This document shows positions 16,981-58,700 of a DNA stretch of 64,000 nt, one piece after another. Position 1 is the stretch's first letter. Every line of letters begins with the position of its first letter. Where the stretch lies: contig NC_040018.1 of the NCBI RefSeq assembly GCF_000972845.2, forward strand, positions 13,365,157 through 13,429,156, written 5' to 3'. The notes under the pieces were generated by a model. That model searched no databases. It was not told the origin of the DNA and was given only the letters and a program-made list of their open reading frames with translations. Source of the DNA: Larimichthys crocea. Its lineage: Eukaryota; Chordata; Actinopteri; Sciaenidae. Both the position numbers and the translations under genes were made by a program.

Positions 16981-18190
16981 TCAAAGAATCAGCCGTGTCC
17001 TCTTGAAATCAAAGACAAAGTTGTAATGCTCCAAAGCTCTAATGAAAATGTCCCCTCTGTGTGAAGGACACTTCAGAATCCTGAGATTTCAAAGCCTCAA
17101 CAGCTGGAGCCTACACATTTCTATTATCATAAAGTGCACAGTAACTAACAGAGTACTCCTAATGCAGCCACATCTAAGCTTTTATTTCTTGTTTTAAACG
17201 TGCTGATGAACCCAAATTATAGAAGTCATTTTGTCCATTTCTTACAGCTGCTTTGTCTTCCAAGGCCTTCGCCTCTGTTTTGCAGAAACTCTGCAAAGTG
17301 CTGCTGTTGTGTCAGTGCCTTCTAAAAATCTATAAATGTTATGCAATGTGTTGAAATACATTCATGAAAATAATACATTTGTGGGTGGACTGTGAGAAAG
17401 TTCAAGCATTAACGTTGTGTAGAAACAATACATTATGTAACATCCATTCCTGTCAAATAATTGAAAATCTACACTGACACTTGAATGTGAGTGACATTGG
17501 ACTAATATGTGCATGTGCATGTACAGTATACATGTGGGTGTTTTGTGAGTGTTTAATCGAGGTATGAGAGCAGAGGGCCACAGGTCCTCAGCTGTCTGGA
17601 GCTCCCACGTGGAGATGTGGTTGTGATGCTGGAAGATCTGTGCTTTTATGTTCCTTTTGTTTTGCTGTGAAATGTCTGACATGCATCCGTGTCATTACCG
17701 AGGGGAGACAAAGCCAGTTGATTCAGGCAGGAATTTTTTTTCTGAGTAGAAAATTTATGATAGATGCTCCAGAGATGATTATCATCTGTGCATCTGGTTT
17801 CACCTTTTATGTTCACACGTGCCAAAGAGCATCTCATCTGAGACTGCGAGGAGAAGGTCCAGTAAATGACAAGGAAGAGGACATGAGCAGCTGATGGAGC
17901 GTCTGTTTAATGTCAAATGCTTACCCACTGTATGCAGAGCTGTGATTTGTATGGAATATGTAAACATGATCATAATGCTAATGAAAGATGGTGACACATT
18001 AAATCCAGCAGGCTGGAGCTGGAGGAAAAAAAATAAATAAATCAGATGAATATATCAGTCTGAACTTTAAACCCCCCGACTGAGTCTGCAGAGGATTAAG
18101 GGTGCAAAGAGTGGACTGTGAAAGTGTATGATATTGCATTAGCTTTAAGTGCATTTTGTGGATCACAAGTTCACCATTCCTTTAGCCTGA
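16981..18190. other. Intergenic region upstream of cpne7
   Basis: No supported gene, RNA or transposon. Ordinary AT-rich sequence. Confidence 0.55.

Positions 18191-18193
<3 letters not shown>

Positions 18194-18221
<28 letters not shown>
18194..18221. repeat. AC microsatellite
   Basis: Uninterrupted AC dinucleotide run. Confidence 0.95.
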
Positions 18222-18396
18222 CTCTGCACATATTCCCTGCATTCATCTCATGCTTTTATTCTGTGTGAAAGCTGCCAGATACTCATGATCAATAACAAAA
18301 ACCCCTGTAATGCATTTCAACAGTCACGTGTCCTGCTTTAAATGCTCGATTTTTTTTCTTTTTAATTGAACTCCCAATAATCGAGTCCCATTGAAC

Positions 18397-18445
18397 ACAC
18401 CACCACCACCACCACCACTCACTCTCCTCCTCCTACTCCTCCTCA
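18397..18445. repeat. CAC triplet repeat followed by CTC-rich tract
   Basis: (CAC)n at about 18399-18418 runs into a pyrimidine-rich CTCCTC region immediately upstream of the presumed cpne7 promoter. Confidence 0.85.
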
Positions 18446-18479
18446 TCCTCCATCCCCATCCTTACATCAGCAGCTGGAC

Positions 18480-18640
18480 TCCTTTTTCCACTACCCATCT
18501 CCACACACCGAGCCTACTCCCTCCTCAAAGCGGGTCTAACCAATGAGTTTCGGCGGAGGACAAAAAAATCAGGCTGTGTATTATGGGAGAGGATTAAACA
18601 AGTGTGTTTAAGAAGGAAAAGAACAACGACAGGTAGGAAG
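18480..18640 (+). promoter_or_regulatory. Candidate cpne7 promoter / non-coding first exon
   Basis: A CCAAT box (18540-18544) in a locally GC-richer stretch is followed by a purine-rich segment with a donor-like CAG|GTAGGA at about 18631/18632. An untranslated first exon spliced to the coding exon at 19.9 kb is possible. The alternative is a promoter directly upstream of 19964. This is inference only. Confidence 0.3.
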
Positions 18641-19963
18641 TGAGTTATTTAGTTGATTCAGAGCGGGTTTCTTGTGTTTGTGTGTGTGTGTTTTTTTTTA
18701 AATAATCAGCTGTAGATTGTCATTCAGTCTTTGACAAACGATGTTATCAAAGTGTTCGTTTTTAATACGACGCTTTTGCGTGTTGTAATTAGGACAGCTG
18801 GGTCGTTATTTTTTCCACGCTGAGCGGTAACTGCTGCTGGCGTCTTCCAGATTTACACATTAGTTCATTTATTGTGATGAATTATTAAGAAGCCATTTAG
18901 GAGCGTTTCCTGTATCGCCTTCATGAAGTTGTTGGATTAAATGTGCAGCCTTCTTTTCTTTTTCTCATGAGCGGACGTGTTGCTTTACAGATTTTTCTTT
19001 TTCTTTTCTTTTTTTTTTAGAACTGTTGCTTGCCTCATGTTTTTATAGCTCCTGATTGTATTCCCAGCTTTATTATGTTAAGTTTCACATGGATGGGCTT
19101 TGGGCAACATCTGCTTTTGAGACTCACATCTGGCAGACAAATCCACGGGCGCTGTCTCTGGTGCTGAAAGCCAAACAGTGCGGAGCACTTGTTCATTTGT
19201 CTCCCAAGAATCACTTAGAGTAAATGATGCTGGTAGAGAAATTTATACTTCCTTCTCCCGTTTTGAAACAATCAAGCGGGGTCTGAATCCCTTTGCTCAA
19301 GGACACTTCAGCAGGGCGGATACAATGCTGCATTAGAGCTTAAATAAAAGTCCTTTTCTTAGTTTTATGTTATCATCTCGGCATTAAAGACACGCAGCCA
19401 TGTGTCTGTTGGATTTCTGGTTTAATCAGCCACTTTGATTTGCTGGAGAATGGAAAAATCAAATTTTTTTCCACTTGATCTGTTTGCTATTTTGTGTGTA
19501 GTACAAGAAACAGGATAAAAAATAGTAGTATGCACAAAATAACAACTCAAGTCTGTGTTTTTGGGGATAGTCTTATAATTCATACTGGAACTGGAGCATT
19601 TAAAAAGAAGAAGCACCAGATTTGACAGTCTTAAAATGTATCTTTCCAGAGATCTAGACTCCTTAAAGCACAACCCTGCCACCTTCATGTCCTGTCTCTC
19701 ATCATTACTGAGGTGAGATGATATGCCTCACAAGGGAGAGCTCTGACAGGCAGTAATAACAGCTTGGGTTTGGTTTGGTTTCTGGGACTCACACATGAAT
19801 CTCTGTTCTACCTGTGACATCTGTGCAAAGTCAGAAGAGCCTGTCTCCCGTGAGCTTGCCACGTCTTCACTGAGATCTCTTCAACCCACCATCCCTCGGA
19901 GCTACCAACAGCCTCACACCTTACTGCTCCGCTGGTTGGCAGCTCCTCTCACCCCGAGCCAGG

Positions 19964-48607
<28,644 letters not shown>

Positions 48608-51600
48608 CCACCTACCCTGTTCCTGGGACCAAGCTTGACCGCAGCACCAGTCCGGCATACTGAGAGAGGGAAAGGACGCATGCCTCATGATTTTGGACAA
48701 GGACTGAAGTGATCTTTCTAAATGTATTGTTACTCATCTATTTCATTTTTCACCACTATCAAAGTGTTTACACAAGGACAGTGTGACAGAGACTGTGGGT
48801 TTTTTATTTCTCTGATCAGTGTGGATCCAGTATTTCTCCCTGGCTTTGCAAACTGACCATCCAACTATTTCAGCATCATGATGGTCCTGGAAGGTTGTAC
48901 CCCCCTCCTTAATTTTTATGCATGCAGGCCGGTCCTTTAGTGTTAACCCATCAATCGGATACAGGCTTATTATTCCTCATTGCCCATGACATTCAAATTA
49001 TTATTATTATTGTCTTGCTGTTTTCCTTATGTCATATCTTCAGATGATTTTGAAGATGTACTATACAGTACTATATGTTGCAATCAAAAATAGATTGCTG
49101 AACAATATTTAATCCAGATATCACAGATGAATCACAGGAAGTATAAAGAAGAGATGCTGCATCGAGACCTGTTACATTGACCTTCCCTTCATATACTGAG
49201 TCTGTCCATCTGCAGGATTATGGGCAACATTTCCAGATAAACACAAATGACAATAATCAACCAACAACAATGAGTCGAAAAACATTCATGCTCATGAAAT
49301 TATAAAAATATAAATATCACCACCAGAATGACACCAGCCCTACCTGACAAATACGAGAGCGTTTGGCAGTTAGCAGGTGCAGATTTCTGAGTATCATGTG
49401 TAAAATTATTAGCTAAATCACAATAATTTGCTAAACCTTCAGTAATTGGGCCTTCTTAAAAACAGATGAGAAAACAAAAGCAATGAAAACAAATCACTAC
49501 TTCAGACCTGTTTATCTTACACATACGTATGTTCAACAATGTGTGATATTTGCTCCAGCTTGAGCTCTTAGTATGCTTTTTCGGTTACAACAGGGAGCTA
49601 ACAGCTAGTCGCGTCTAGACAGAAAATACAGTCAGGTTGGCTGGCAGGTTGGAGTAGGAGACTTGTTTTGGTTGTGGTGCAGACAAAGTGTTGCGAAGAA
49701 AAGCTGCTTTTTCTGTGGCTAGCTCTGAACAAGACCTAAATAACATTTTTTCTCCAAGAGAAGATGAATGATTGCACCCTATTTTTGGTCTTTTGTCAGG
49801 TGGCTATGATATAAGCTGTGAAAATCATGCTTATTGTTGCTCATGTTATTGTTGTCATCCCTGAACCAGTCGTCACGCAGTTAGCAGTCTTCCCTTTTTT
49901 GCAGTATGTTTCATTATTTTCTCTTCCCTGCTGCCCTATATGCAATATAAAACTACTCAATGTTTCAAAAGTAATTTAACTGTCGAGCACACAGTTGAGA
50001 TCAAATGAAAGCACAAAGCCGATCACAGTGAGTGCTGTTATGTTCATAAAACCAGAACTGGAACGAGTTATCAGGTAAATTCACACCAGAATATTAAAAA
50101 AATATTATTACCCAGTCCTTGCAGTGACTATTAAAAAGTTTCTTACTATAAAATTAGTGTTACTGCTTTGCTCAACATTGCACATGTGCATTACCTGAAC
50201 AAAGTGTTCTGTGTGATGCCTGAAGTATCACAATTTTTTTGAAAGGCTGCCTCTGTTCTGTCGAGCTTTACAACGTGCATCATATTCATAAAGCTATAAC
50301 CTTCACTTTCATTTGCCTGTGTAAGATTGACGTCACGGTGTTCAAAGCGCAGCCTATAAAAAAGAAAAAGAAAAAGCAGTGTCATATTTTCCAAAGGAAT
50401 GTGTTAAAGCTACAGAGGCTTAGATGTGACCTTTCACTCAAATCGACTCTTTAAAGTTGGTAAAATGTGTCTGTTTCAGATGCTCTTTGTTTTTTATTGT
50501 AAATACCCGTGTGAGTATTGCGATCAAACCAAGCAGGGAAGGAGAGACAATGTGTTCAAGTCACAGGTAAATACATTTTCAAAGAGTAAAAGAGATGAAC
50601 TGAACGAATGCCAACCCTTTCAATATTTTTATCACTTGTGGAAGAAACCTTGACACCCTCACAACATAATGTCATCTCAGCTTTATCAAGCAAAACATTT
50701 CAGCAGATGATTCCACCTTAAAATCTGAACTTATTTATTTATTTATCAAACATCATTAAGAACATCTAACACAACCCCTTTACTGTAGTGGATCATTTTC
50801 TTGCCCTTCCCTTGGTTTTTGATAGCATATGTAAACTAATATTCCACTGGGTTGAAGAACTACGTTTCAGATCCAAATAAAGTAAAATCCACCTAAAACA
50901 TTTTATGAATAAAGTTCAAACACTGTTGACAGCAGACTGACTTAAAAGTATGAGCAACACAAATGCTGTGCTATATAACTTGTACAAACCCTAAAATGTT
51001 TTGGTTTGGCCTGATTGTTCATTATTTGTGGCCTGGTCTAGTAACGAGACTATACTTTGTGTATTTGCTGAGTGTTTTTGAATTTATCTTATATGGTGTA
51101 ATTGTGCTCTGAGCGGCTCTGAATGGTGAAAACCAAGCTGTCCCTGCCATTAAATGCATTGGAAGGATATCTAGTCTTTACATCTAGTCTAACATAGACA
51201 TATCACCCATAGACACCCTCAAACTACAAATACTAATCTGACTTTTATTTGTCCTCTAAAGCTTCACCAGCCCTCCCCAGATAAAGACTATTGACTTTTA
51301 ATGGATGCACCAAAACACAGTTAGCTCTGCTGTTGGCTGCTCTCTGAACTCCTTTGAAGACTGCAACTATTGAGGATTCTTCAGTCACTATGGATCACAG
51401 GATGATGCCTATTGATTCAGCAGGCATAGATTTGGAGCCATGCTCAGTTTCTTGAATGTAAATGATCCTGGGGGGACTTTGGTCTCACTGACTGAAGCTA
51501 AGCTCCATGCGACTGGTTTAAAACAGGGAAGGAATGGATGCAACAATTAGGAAACAGTATTTAACAAAATTATTCATTGAGAAACCTTGTCATTTCTGTA

Positions 51601-53430
51601 TGATGATTCATTTGGGTTTTTTTTTTTATTTACCCATCTTAATAATTAATATTCCACATTCTTCACTTGTAAAAACAAGTACAGTATGTCACTCTAAGGA
51701 TTCCTAATTGTCAAAAAATGTAAAACTCAGATGAAAACTACTATCACAAAAAGCATTTTGAAGCCTTTATCTGTGAAACCAGCTTTGTGCTTTTCCATAA
51801 TTCTTTAGAGTGGCTACTTTTCTGTCTAAAGAACATGTAAAGATATTAACCAATATTCCTGCTCCTTGAGGGCAAACCAGCTCACAAATTAACATTTAAA
51901 AGGCAGCACTTCCTCTGTGATTCGTGCCTTACATGGCAATTCACTCTTTGTCCCCCATTACCTGGATCACCTTATTGCTACTTCGCCTCAGGTTATGAGC
52001 TGCACCAGCTCAAATGGTGCCTGTACTCTTTAACATTTGTATGAAACGTGATACAATTGATAGATAAATGACCTCAGAACATTCTAAATACTACTCCTTT
52101 ATCTCTTAATAAGTAATTTTAAAGTGTTACTCACTTCAAACATCAATGTAATGAACCAAGCAAATGTTGTGTGCTCTGGTATTACCTGAACTACAAAATG
52201 TGTTGGATTTCTTATGGTAAAACACGTTTAACGATGATGCATGGGTCTGTAATCATTCATCAGATTTGCCCAAAACAAATTACTCTTTGGAAGTTATTTA
52301 AGTATTTATCTCATTCATTAAATGATATGTTTCATTGCAGTCAATCATGTATGAAATGCTGCCGGAGCTATATGAACCCAAGTGCACAGCCGAAAAAAAC
52401 ATGTCTTAATGGGAAACCATCATTTGTGCCACAGTGGTGCAAACAACAGTGAGTGGAAACACTCGAGACAAACAGACCACAGTTCATGTGGCCATGTTAC
52501 GCTGCGGATTATTCAAAAAATCTGGACAGAATTTACTGAGCTGCTTATTTCCCCTTATCTAAACTTACACCATTGTCAGACAAAATTAACAAGTCATAAG
52601 TTTTATACCACACTAATCCACTGTTGATCACAATAAGGTTTACAGCCCATAACCCTAATATGCAACTGGTGTAACTGCCCGGCTGTGTGGGTGAAAAGCA
52701 ACCCATGCACCATTAGTAAATATCTGATTTCTTTTAAAGGGAGAACAGGATTTATTGCATGCTTACTTTTACTGTTAAGCTGTGCTGTGCAGTCATTCCT
52801 TTGGGTCTTATGCTAATATGCAAGCCTGCATTTGCACAAACCTCTGTTCTTGTAGTTGACGCTCTCTGTCTTGCAGTTAGGTAAATAAATCTCATCATTT
52901 AACTGAAACTGTCTCTGTGATTTGGTATCTTATTTAATGACTTTTTAATGATTTTGTCAAAATGATATATCGTGTCTGTCCGCTTTTGTCAACCAGCGTC
53001 CGCTGATCCTACTCACTCGTCTCAGTGATCGTCACACAAAAAACTCATGAAAGCACGGTATTGATGTGCTTGAGAAAATGTAGGTTATGCTATCTTGTAC
53101 ACATTTGCCCTGTGTGGTTTGGCTGCCGATGCTGTGAGTGCTTTTAGCACGGAAAGAGGGACCGAGCCTACTCTTTAATTCCATCAGACAGCTCCTTTCA
53201 TTTAACGGCTATTGTTGAGAGCACTGAATAACGGTTGTTTCCATGGTGACACCTACTTGTGGGGAGACATAGACCTTCATTTTTGTCAGATTCAGGGACA
53301 AAGATGCAGGATGTGTCGAGGGCTCTGGGACGAGGCCATGCGCACATTATGATGAAAAAGAGGAAGCACTGATTGAGATGACTGCTGTCCTTTGCAAAGC
53401 CACTGAATGTCCAACTGGGCTGTGAGCCTC
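48608..53430. other. cpne7 3' UTR region and downstream intergenic DNA
   Basis: The first kilobase or more probably holds the cpne7 3' UTR. AATAAA hexamers occur at about 50876 and 50909, but which is used cannot be told. No further coding exon, RNA gene or intact transposon was recognised. Short open frames (for example 52171-52452) are unsupported. Confidence 0.5.
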
Positions 53431-53454
53431 AGGTGAGCTCTGTGTTCAATATAG

Positions 53455-53458
<4 letters not shown>

Positions 53459-53495
<37 letters not shown>
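53459..53495. repeat. TC microsatellite
   Basis: Uninterrupted TC dinucleotide run. Confidence 0.95.
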
Positions 53496-53500
<5 letters not shown>

Positions 53501-54580
53501 CTATAACCCTTTTTGCGCCTGGCCTGCTGATTTATGGCCACAATTAAAGAACATTCACCACCGCTTAACATTCACAGGCAATAAAATTCAACGGCGGGTT
53601 TGTACCCTGGGACAAGGTGTTGTTGTTTAGTGGAATCAGCTCATTGCCTTTATGTTATCAGATTACTTTTAATGCCTTTAAACTCAGCTGGGCTTCCCTA
53701 ACACTGCTATAGCTGGGAGGTCTAGCTGGAGGCACTGTAAAAACAGGAAGGAGAGAGGAGAAATTGGTTTTATTCTTAGTGGCTGGTTGCCTAACGCCTG
53801 CCTCTAATGAGGAAATGACTAATAAGAGATGGAGAATGGGAAATCTCAGTAGTAATTAGCTGTCTCCTCCTTCCCCCGAGGGAACAGAACACACCTTTGA
53901 AAAGCTTCCAGCTAACTCCTCTGATGTTGTCTCTCACATGTTTTCTATCCCCGCCGTCACTTTGTCAATTTACTATAGCTCATACATGTATATATATAGA
54001 CACACCTACACACAAGCACACTTTGAAGTAAGAAGTCAAGTTGAGAATACTTCTCAAAAAAATAATGATGCTTTTGTGATACGCACCTAGGCATGGTGCA
54101 CCATGTTTCACATGCTGTCGTGTATAACCAAAAGAAAATGTACTTTTTAAAACTACATTCCTACCAATAAAATCAGCTTTCTTGGTGGTGCAAACAGTAA
54201 ATTAGTCATGTAGGATCAAGATTCATGAGGAAGAAGAGAAAACGCATCTCCACAGAAGGGACTGTAGTTGTGATTTTCAGTTGAGTCAAATTGACCCTCT
54301 GGGAAAAGTTAACACCAGCGTGCCATGTCGCATCATAATCTTGCATTGTGTCCCACTTACTAGCTTTCTCTCTCCTGCTCCCTCATGCACTTTCACACTT
54401 TTCTTTCACACAAACACATTTCAATTTTCACATTCATTTTGTGATTCAACTCAGTCATTGTCACTGCTTATGAGAAAACAAAACAAAAACAACATTCAGC
54501 ATTCAATTCAAGTTGAACGCTGATAGTGATTTGGGTATTTAAATACATGGACACTGGAGGAAATTAAAAAGACTGAGATT
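53496..54580. other. Intergenic DNA
   Basis: No supported feature in this stretch. Confidence 0.5.
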
Positions 54581-54584
54581 TAGA

Positions 54585-55015
54585 GTCTGCTAACATGCTC
54601 ACAATGATAATACTATCATACTGATTTTTGGCAGGCATTGCCATGTTCACCATCTTAGCTTAGTGTGCTAGTGTGCTAAATATGCCATTTAACATTAAAC
54701 AGAAAATAGTGCTGATGGGAATGTCTTTATTTTTACAGGTAAAAATTAAATTTTGATCTGATGATCGTGAAGGATAAACAGTTAAGGGATCGCCAAAGTT
54801 ATTCATCCTGGTACATGAATGTCTGAGTCAAAACTGCATGTGTTGATCTGAAGGGTCTGTTTATTATCACCAAAGTCAATAGGATTTACTTTCTGGAGAC
54901 CACAAATGTCTGTATTAAATTTTATGGGAATCCATCCAAAAGTCATATTTCTGTCAGGACCAAAACAGTGGACCCACACTGCCACCCCTACAAAACCCCA
55001 TGGCTACACTATAAT
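54585..55015 (+). repeat. Common teleost dispersed repeat (class unknown)
   Basis: The order of phrases CTAACATGCTCACAATGATAATAC, CCATGTTCACCATCTTAG, GCTGATGGGAATGTC, GATCGCCAAAGTTATTCATCCTGG, ACATGAATGTCTG, GGGAATCCATCCAAAAGT and GGACCAAAACAGTGGACCC is that of a very abundant percomorph repeat with internal near-tandem units. The copy is diverged and non-coding. Confidence 0.65.
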
Positions 55016-55441
55016 CAGCATATAAATTCACAATGTGAACAGGACAAAAAGAAACTACCATTTTCCTCTGGAAGTTGGTCTACATGTCTGCAGAAGTGAA
55101 TTAAATTAAAATTAAGACTACAGGACATTCAGAGGTGGCTCAGTGACTTTGTGCCTCAGTCCTACTCTCCTCTGTCTATGTCTCTGACACCCACAGATAT
55201 AGTGATTTAATTAGGCTCCAGAGTGCCTTGTTGACCAGCTGGACGCAGCAGTGCCCAGGCTATGCTCACATAACTGTATAACTTTGACTCTGTGGGGAAT
55301 GACAAAACTTTCCACCCTTTTGTCCATTGACCAGTATGACATTAAACAACTGATCCACATGTGGGAATCTTTTATGCAGTGGGGCATCAGATCCTGGGTG
55401 TAATTAGGACAGGGGGCAACCAGGCACGACGGGAGGTGAAT
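55016..55441. other. Intergenic DNA
   Basis: No supported feature. Confidence 0.5.
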
Positions 55442-55782
55442 TACAAGAAGAAGAAAATATACTTTATTAATCCCACAATGGGGAAATTCTTTTTACACTC
55501 TGTTTTATGTGACATGCATTTTAACCCAGACAAACACATGCAGGGCTCATAGACATGCATTGTGGAGAGAGATGGTGGAGTGATGGGTGGCCCCCCTGAG
55601 AAGCACCAAGCGAGCAGTTTTGGGGGGGATCGCTGCCTTGCTCAAGGGCACCTCGGCAGTGCCCAGGAGGTGAACTGGCACCCCTCCAGCTACCAGACCA
55701 CCTTCCATATTTTGGTCCACGCGGGACTTGAACCGGCCACCCTTCGGTTCCCAAGCCAATGGACTGAGCTACTGCCGCCCCA
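55442..55782 (-). mobile_element. tRNA-derived SINE with LINE-like tail, nearly intact
   Basis: Read on the minus strand it begins GGGGCGGCAGTAGCTCAGTCCATTGG, which contains a polymerase III A box. GGTTCAAGTCC (B box) follows at about 55721-55731, then a non-tRNA body (GGTAGCTGGAGGGGTGCCAGTTCACC, TGCCCTTGAGCAAGGC). It ends with TTTCCCCATTGTGGGATTAATAAAGTATATTTTCTTCTTC. The tail matches that of the LINE at 1-575, indicating mobilisation by a LINE of that type. Both promoter boxes are well preserved, so it is relatively young. Confidence 0.85.
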
Positions 55783-58700
55783 ATTGGACACCCGTCTTAT
55801 TGCAACATTATCTGTGTTGCGCATACTGTATGCATAGTGCCAGTGCCTCTTCTCACATATCTGATGGAACAAAATATGCAGAAGATCTGTGAAATGACGT
55901 TCTCTCAATGTTTGTGGACATAGGGTTAGAAGAAGTCTGTTAAAGATGAAATCCATAACTTTTTTTTTTTGCTTAAAAATGCTCTTTTCATTTCATACCA
56001 TCTGCTTGAGTTTTGTTAGCTGTTAAGGCTGGCTCATGTACTGTGGTTACATTTGTTTATGTGTTGCCTGCTATTCACTCTTCTGGCAGTTCCTAGAAAG
56101 TCTGTTAAAACCAGAGCATCCCACAGAAACTATGTTTTAATTGCCAAATCTGTGTCATATGATGCTGCTTGAATGTGTAATTTCACCACTTTAGCAAACA
56201 ATGTGCACCAAGCTATTTCTCAGTTTTATTTCAGCATTAAGATGTAAAAATTTGTGGCACAGGACAAACAAACAGTTGTGTGTTGTTCTTCACCCAGTGG
56301 TTACAGAGCAACATTATCATTAATTTAGATTCATGTATCCGGCCACTGGGAAATCTAAATGCTCCACCGTGCTAACCAGTTAGTCAGTGACAGTGTTTCT
56401 CTGCTGTGTGTTGCTGAGCAGGCAGTGTACAGGGAATTTTTGCCCTCTTTAGATATAATGAAATTACTGTAAACAAGATAATATTATTTTGTTGAAACAT
56501 TTAGCACTCCACACATGTACCGACTGTGGCCTGTGGCAGGCTTGTTATTAGACTTTAGTATCATTGGTGTTAAACTGTCATGGGTGAAACACATTGAGAA
56601 TAACAGCTATGGGTAATGATGTCATATACAATGTTTAGGCAGCAACATATGAACCATGAAGATGTACTGTGTGAGTCAGTGAAGCAGAACAAAGAGAATG
56701 GAGGTATAATACAAACCACGAGGAGCTCCTGTTCCCTTTTTGATTCTCCACATACAGGTTTAGATACTCTCAGAGCTGGCACATATCAACAAATCATACA
56801 GTATTATTTTTACAAAAACAATTCACTGAATGAGAAGAGACAGATGCTACAATAAGGGTGTGTAATATCTAATGGCTGATATGGGGCTGTTAGAAGATTA
56901 ATAAGATGGAGCCAGCTGTGAATCTTTGGAGACATTGCTGATTTTCCCATGATGATCATTGGCTATTATTTGTTAACCAGGTTAAATGGGCTTGTGTACA
57001 CTCTCATGCTAACCGTGGGAGTCAGCATTAGGATTGTACACGTGTACACATTTTAACAGTGATTATGATTCATTAAATAGAACAGTGAGTTGGTGGTGCA
57101 GTTTGACATTTGGGTTTCATGATTAAGTGTTACTGAATAAACACACAAAGGCTTTAAATTTCTATGTGACCTCCTATTGAACATCTAAATGGGTTATTGA
57201 ACTCAGGAACTCATACTTTGACAAAACAAAATCTTCATTAAGATTTTAGAATAAAGAAAAAAATATTTAATGCCACTGTATAAATCTCCTATCTTAAAGG
57301 TCTAATTATTAATTTGTCTCATTCCCACAGATAAGTGGCAGACAGCGTGACCTCATGTTCAGACAGTTCCAGATACCCTGGAGATGAGTAAATCTTTCAG
57401 CCATATAAAATGTCACCAGGGTCAGATCCTTCAAATAAAACAGAAGCAACTTTTTCCTAAGCTCACTATTTGAACAGTCACACACTGATAAATGTGTTGT
57501 AGAAGATTAAGAAATGACAGCTTCTTCCACGACAGTACTTTCAATACGGGCTGCTAAATTATCATTTTTCTTTCAAGCAGATGAAGTAAGAAGTAGAACT
57601 AACAAAGTCATGAACTGTTTAAATAATGTAATATGTATTCTGTAGCTCTTCCCCCTGAACTTTAGTCAAAGTCTGTCTTAAGAGACAGAGGGTGAATTTA
57701 TAAGTTTGCCTATACAGTAATGTGTGCATAAACTCCTCGTATTTTATCTGAAAAATAAAGGGCAGTGTCCATCTGTGATCCAGTATATATTCACCACAGA
57801 CTATATGGAAATTTGATCATTTTTAAGGATAACTGAATTAATCATTTGAGTAACACACATAAGATTGATCAGAACTTAGAGCCTTGTTTTCGAGATCTTG
57901 TGCTAGGGTTTGTTATTTCACCTTTATTAACCATGAGGTCACACTGAAGCTCTTCCACCTTTATTGAACCCAAGTTGTATTTACAACAGTAAAAGCTAGA
58001 CATATTAATGAGAGGGATTATTTTCATTAATTGTTGATGTCTTTTATCTGTTTCTAAATATATACTGTTTGTTCCTTGATGCTGAGGTAAAATGTTGGTA
58101 ATCTCTCTGGACTCAGGAGGCAGTTTTCCATCGATTAGTCCGTCCTGATGTTGCATCAGCATCGAGGTGGCTCGCTAAACTCTTGAGTTTGTTACCCATT
58201 GATTGGTGATGTCTTTAAAGACACTCCTGTCCCTTTGCCTGATGGGCTGTTGTTTGTAATCACGATTGTTATCTCTTGCTTGTAATCACAAATTTGTATT
58301 CACATGTGTGGCAGCCCATTGAACTGAGGCGAGAGTTTTATTTTGTTGAAGCACCCTCCACTGATTGATTCTATTGTGTTTTATTCAATGTCATTAATTA
58401 CTTCCGATCTTTCCAGAAGGAAAGACGAAATGTGATCAGTGTTTGTCATTGTTTACATTCTCTGAAGTATTGCATTATTGCATTATTGATAACAACATTG
58501 ATCTGAAATGCACTGTTAAAAGTAATCTCCACAGAGGCATCTCAAAGTATGTTAAAGAAATTCATGCAAAAAGAAAAATCCAATCAAAATAAAAGAGAAT
58601 AAAAGAAAAAAAAAAGCATAAAACGAGACAACTAATTTAAAATTTGACAAAAAAGAATCAGATATGTAATGGAAACAGGATGATTTTTTTCACTCAGCAG

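Noticed and set aside
55562..55956. Open frames on both strands near 55.6-55.9 kb
   Set aside because: They lie in a tRNA-derived SINE; phrases such as GLEPATLRF reflect the reversed B-box region, not a protein.
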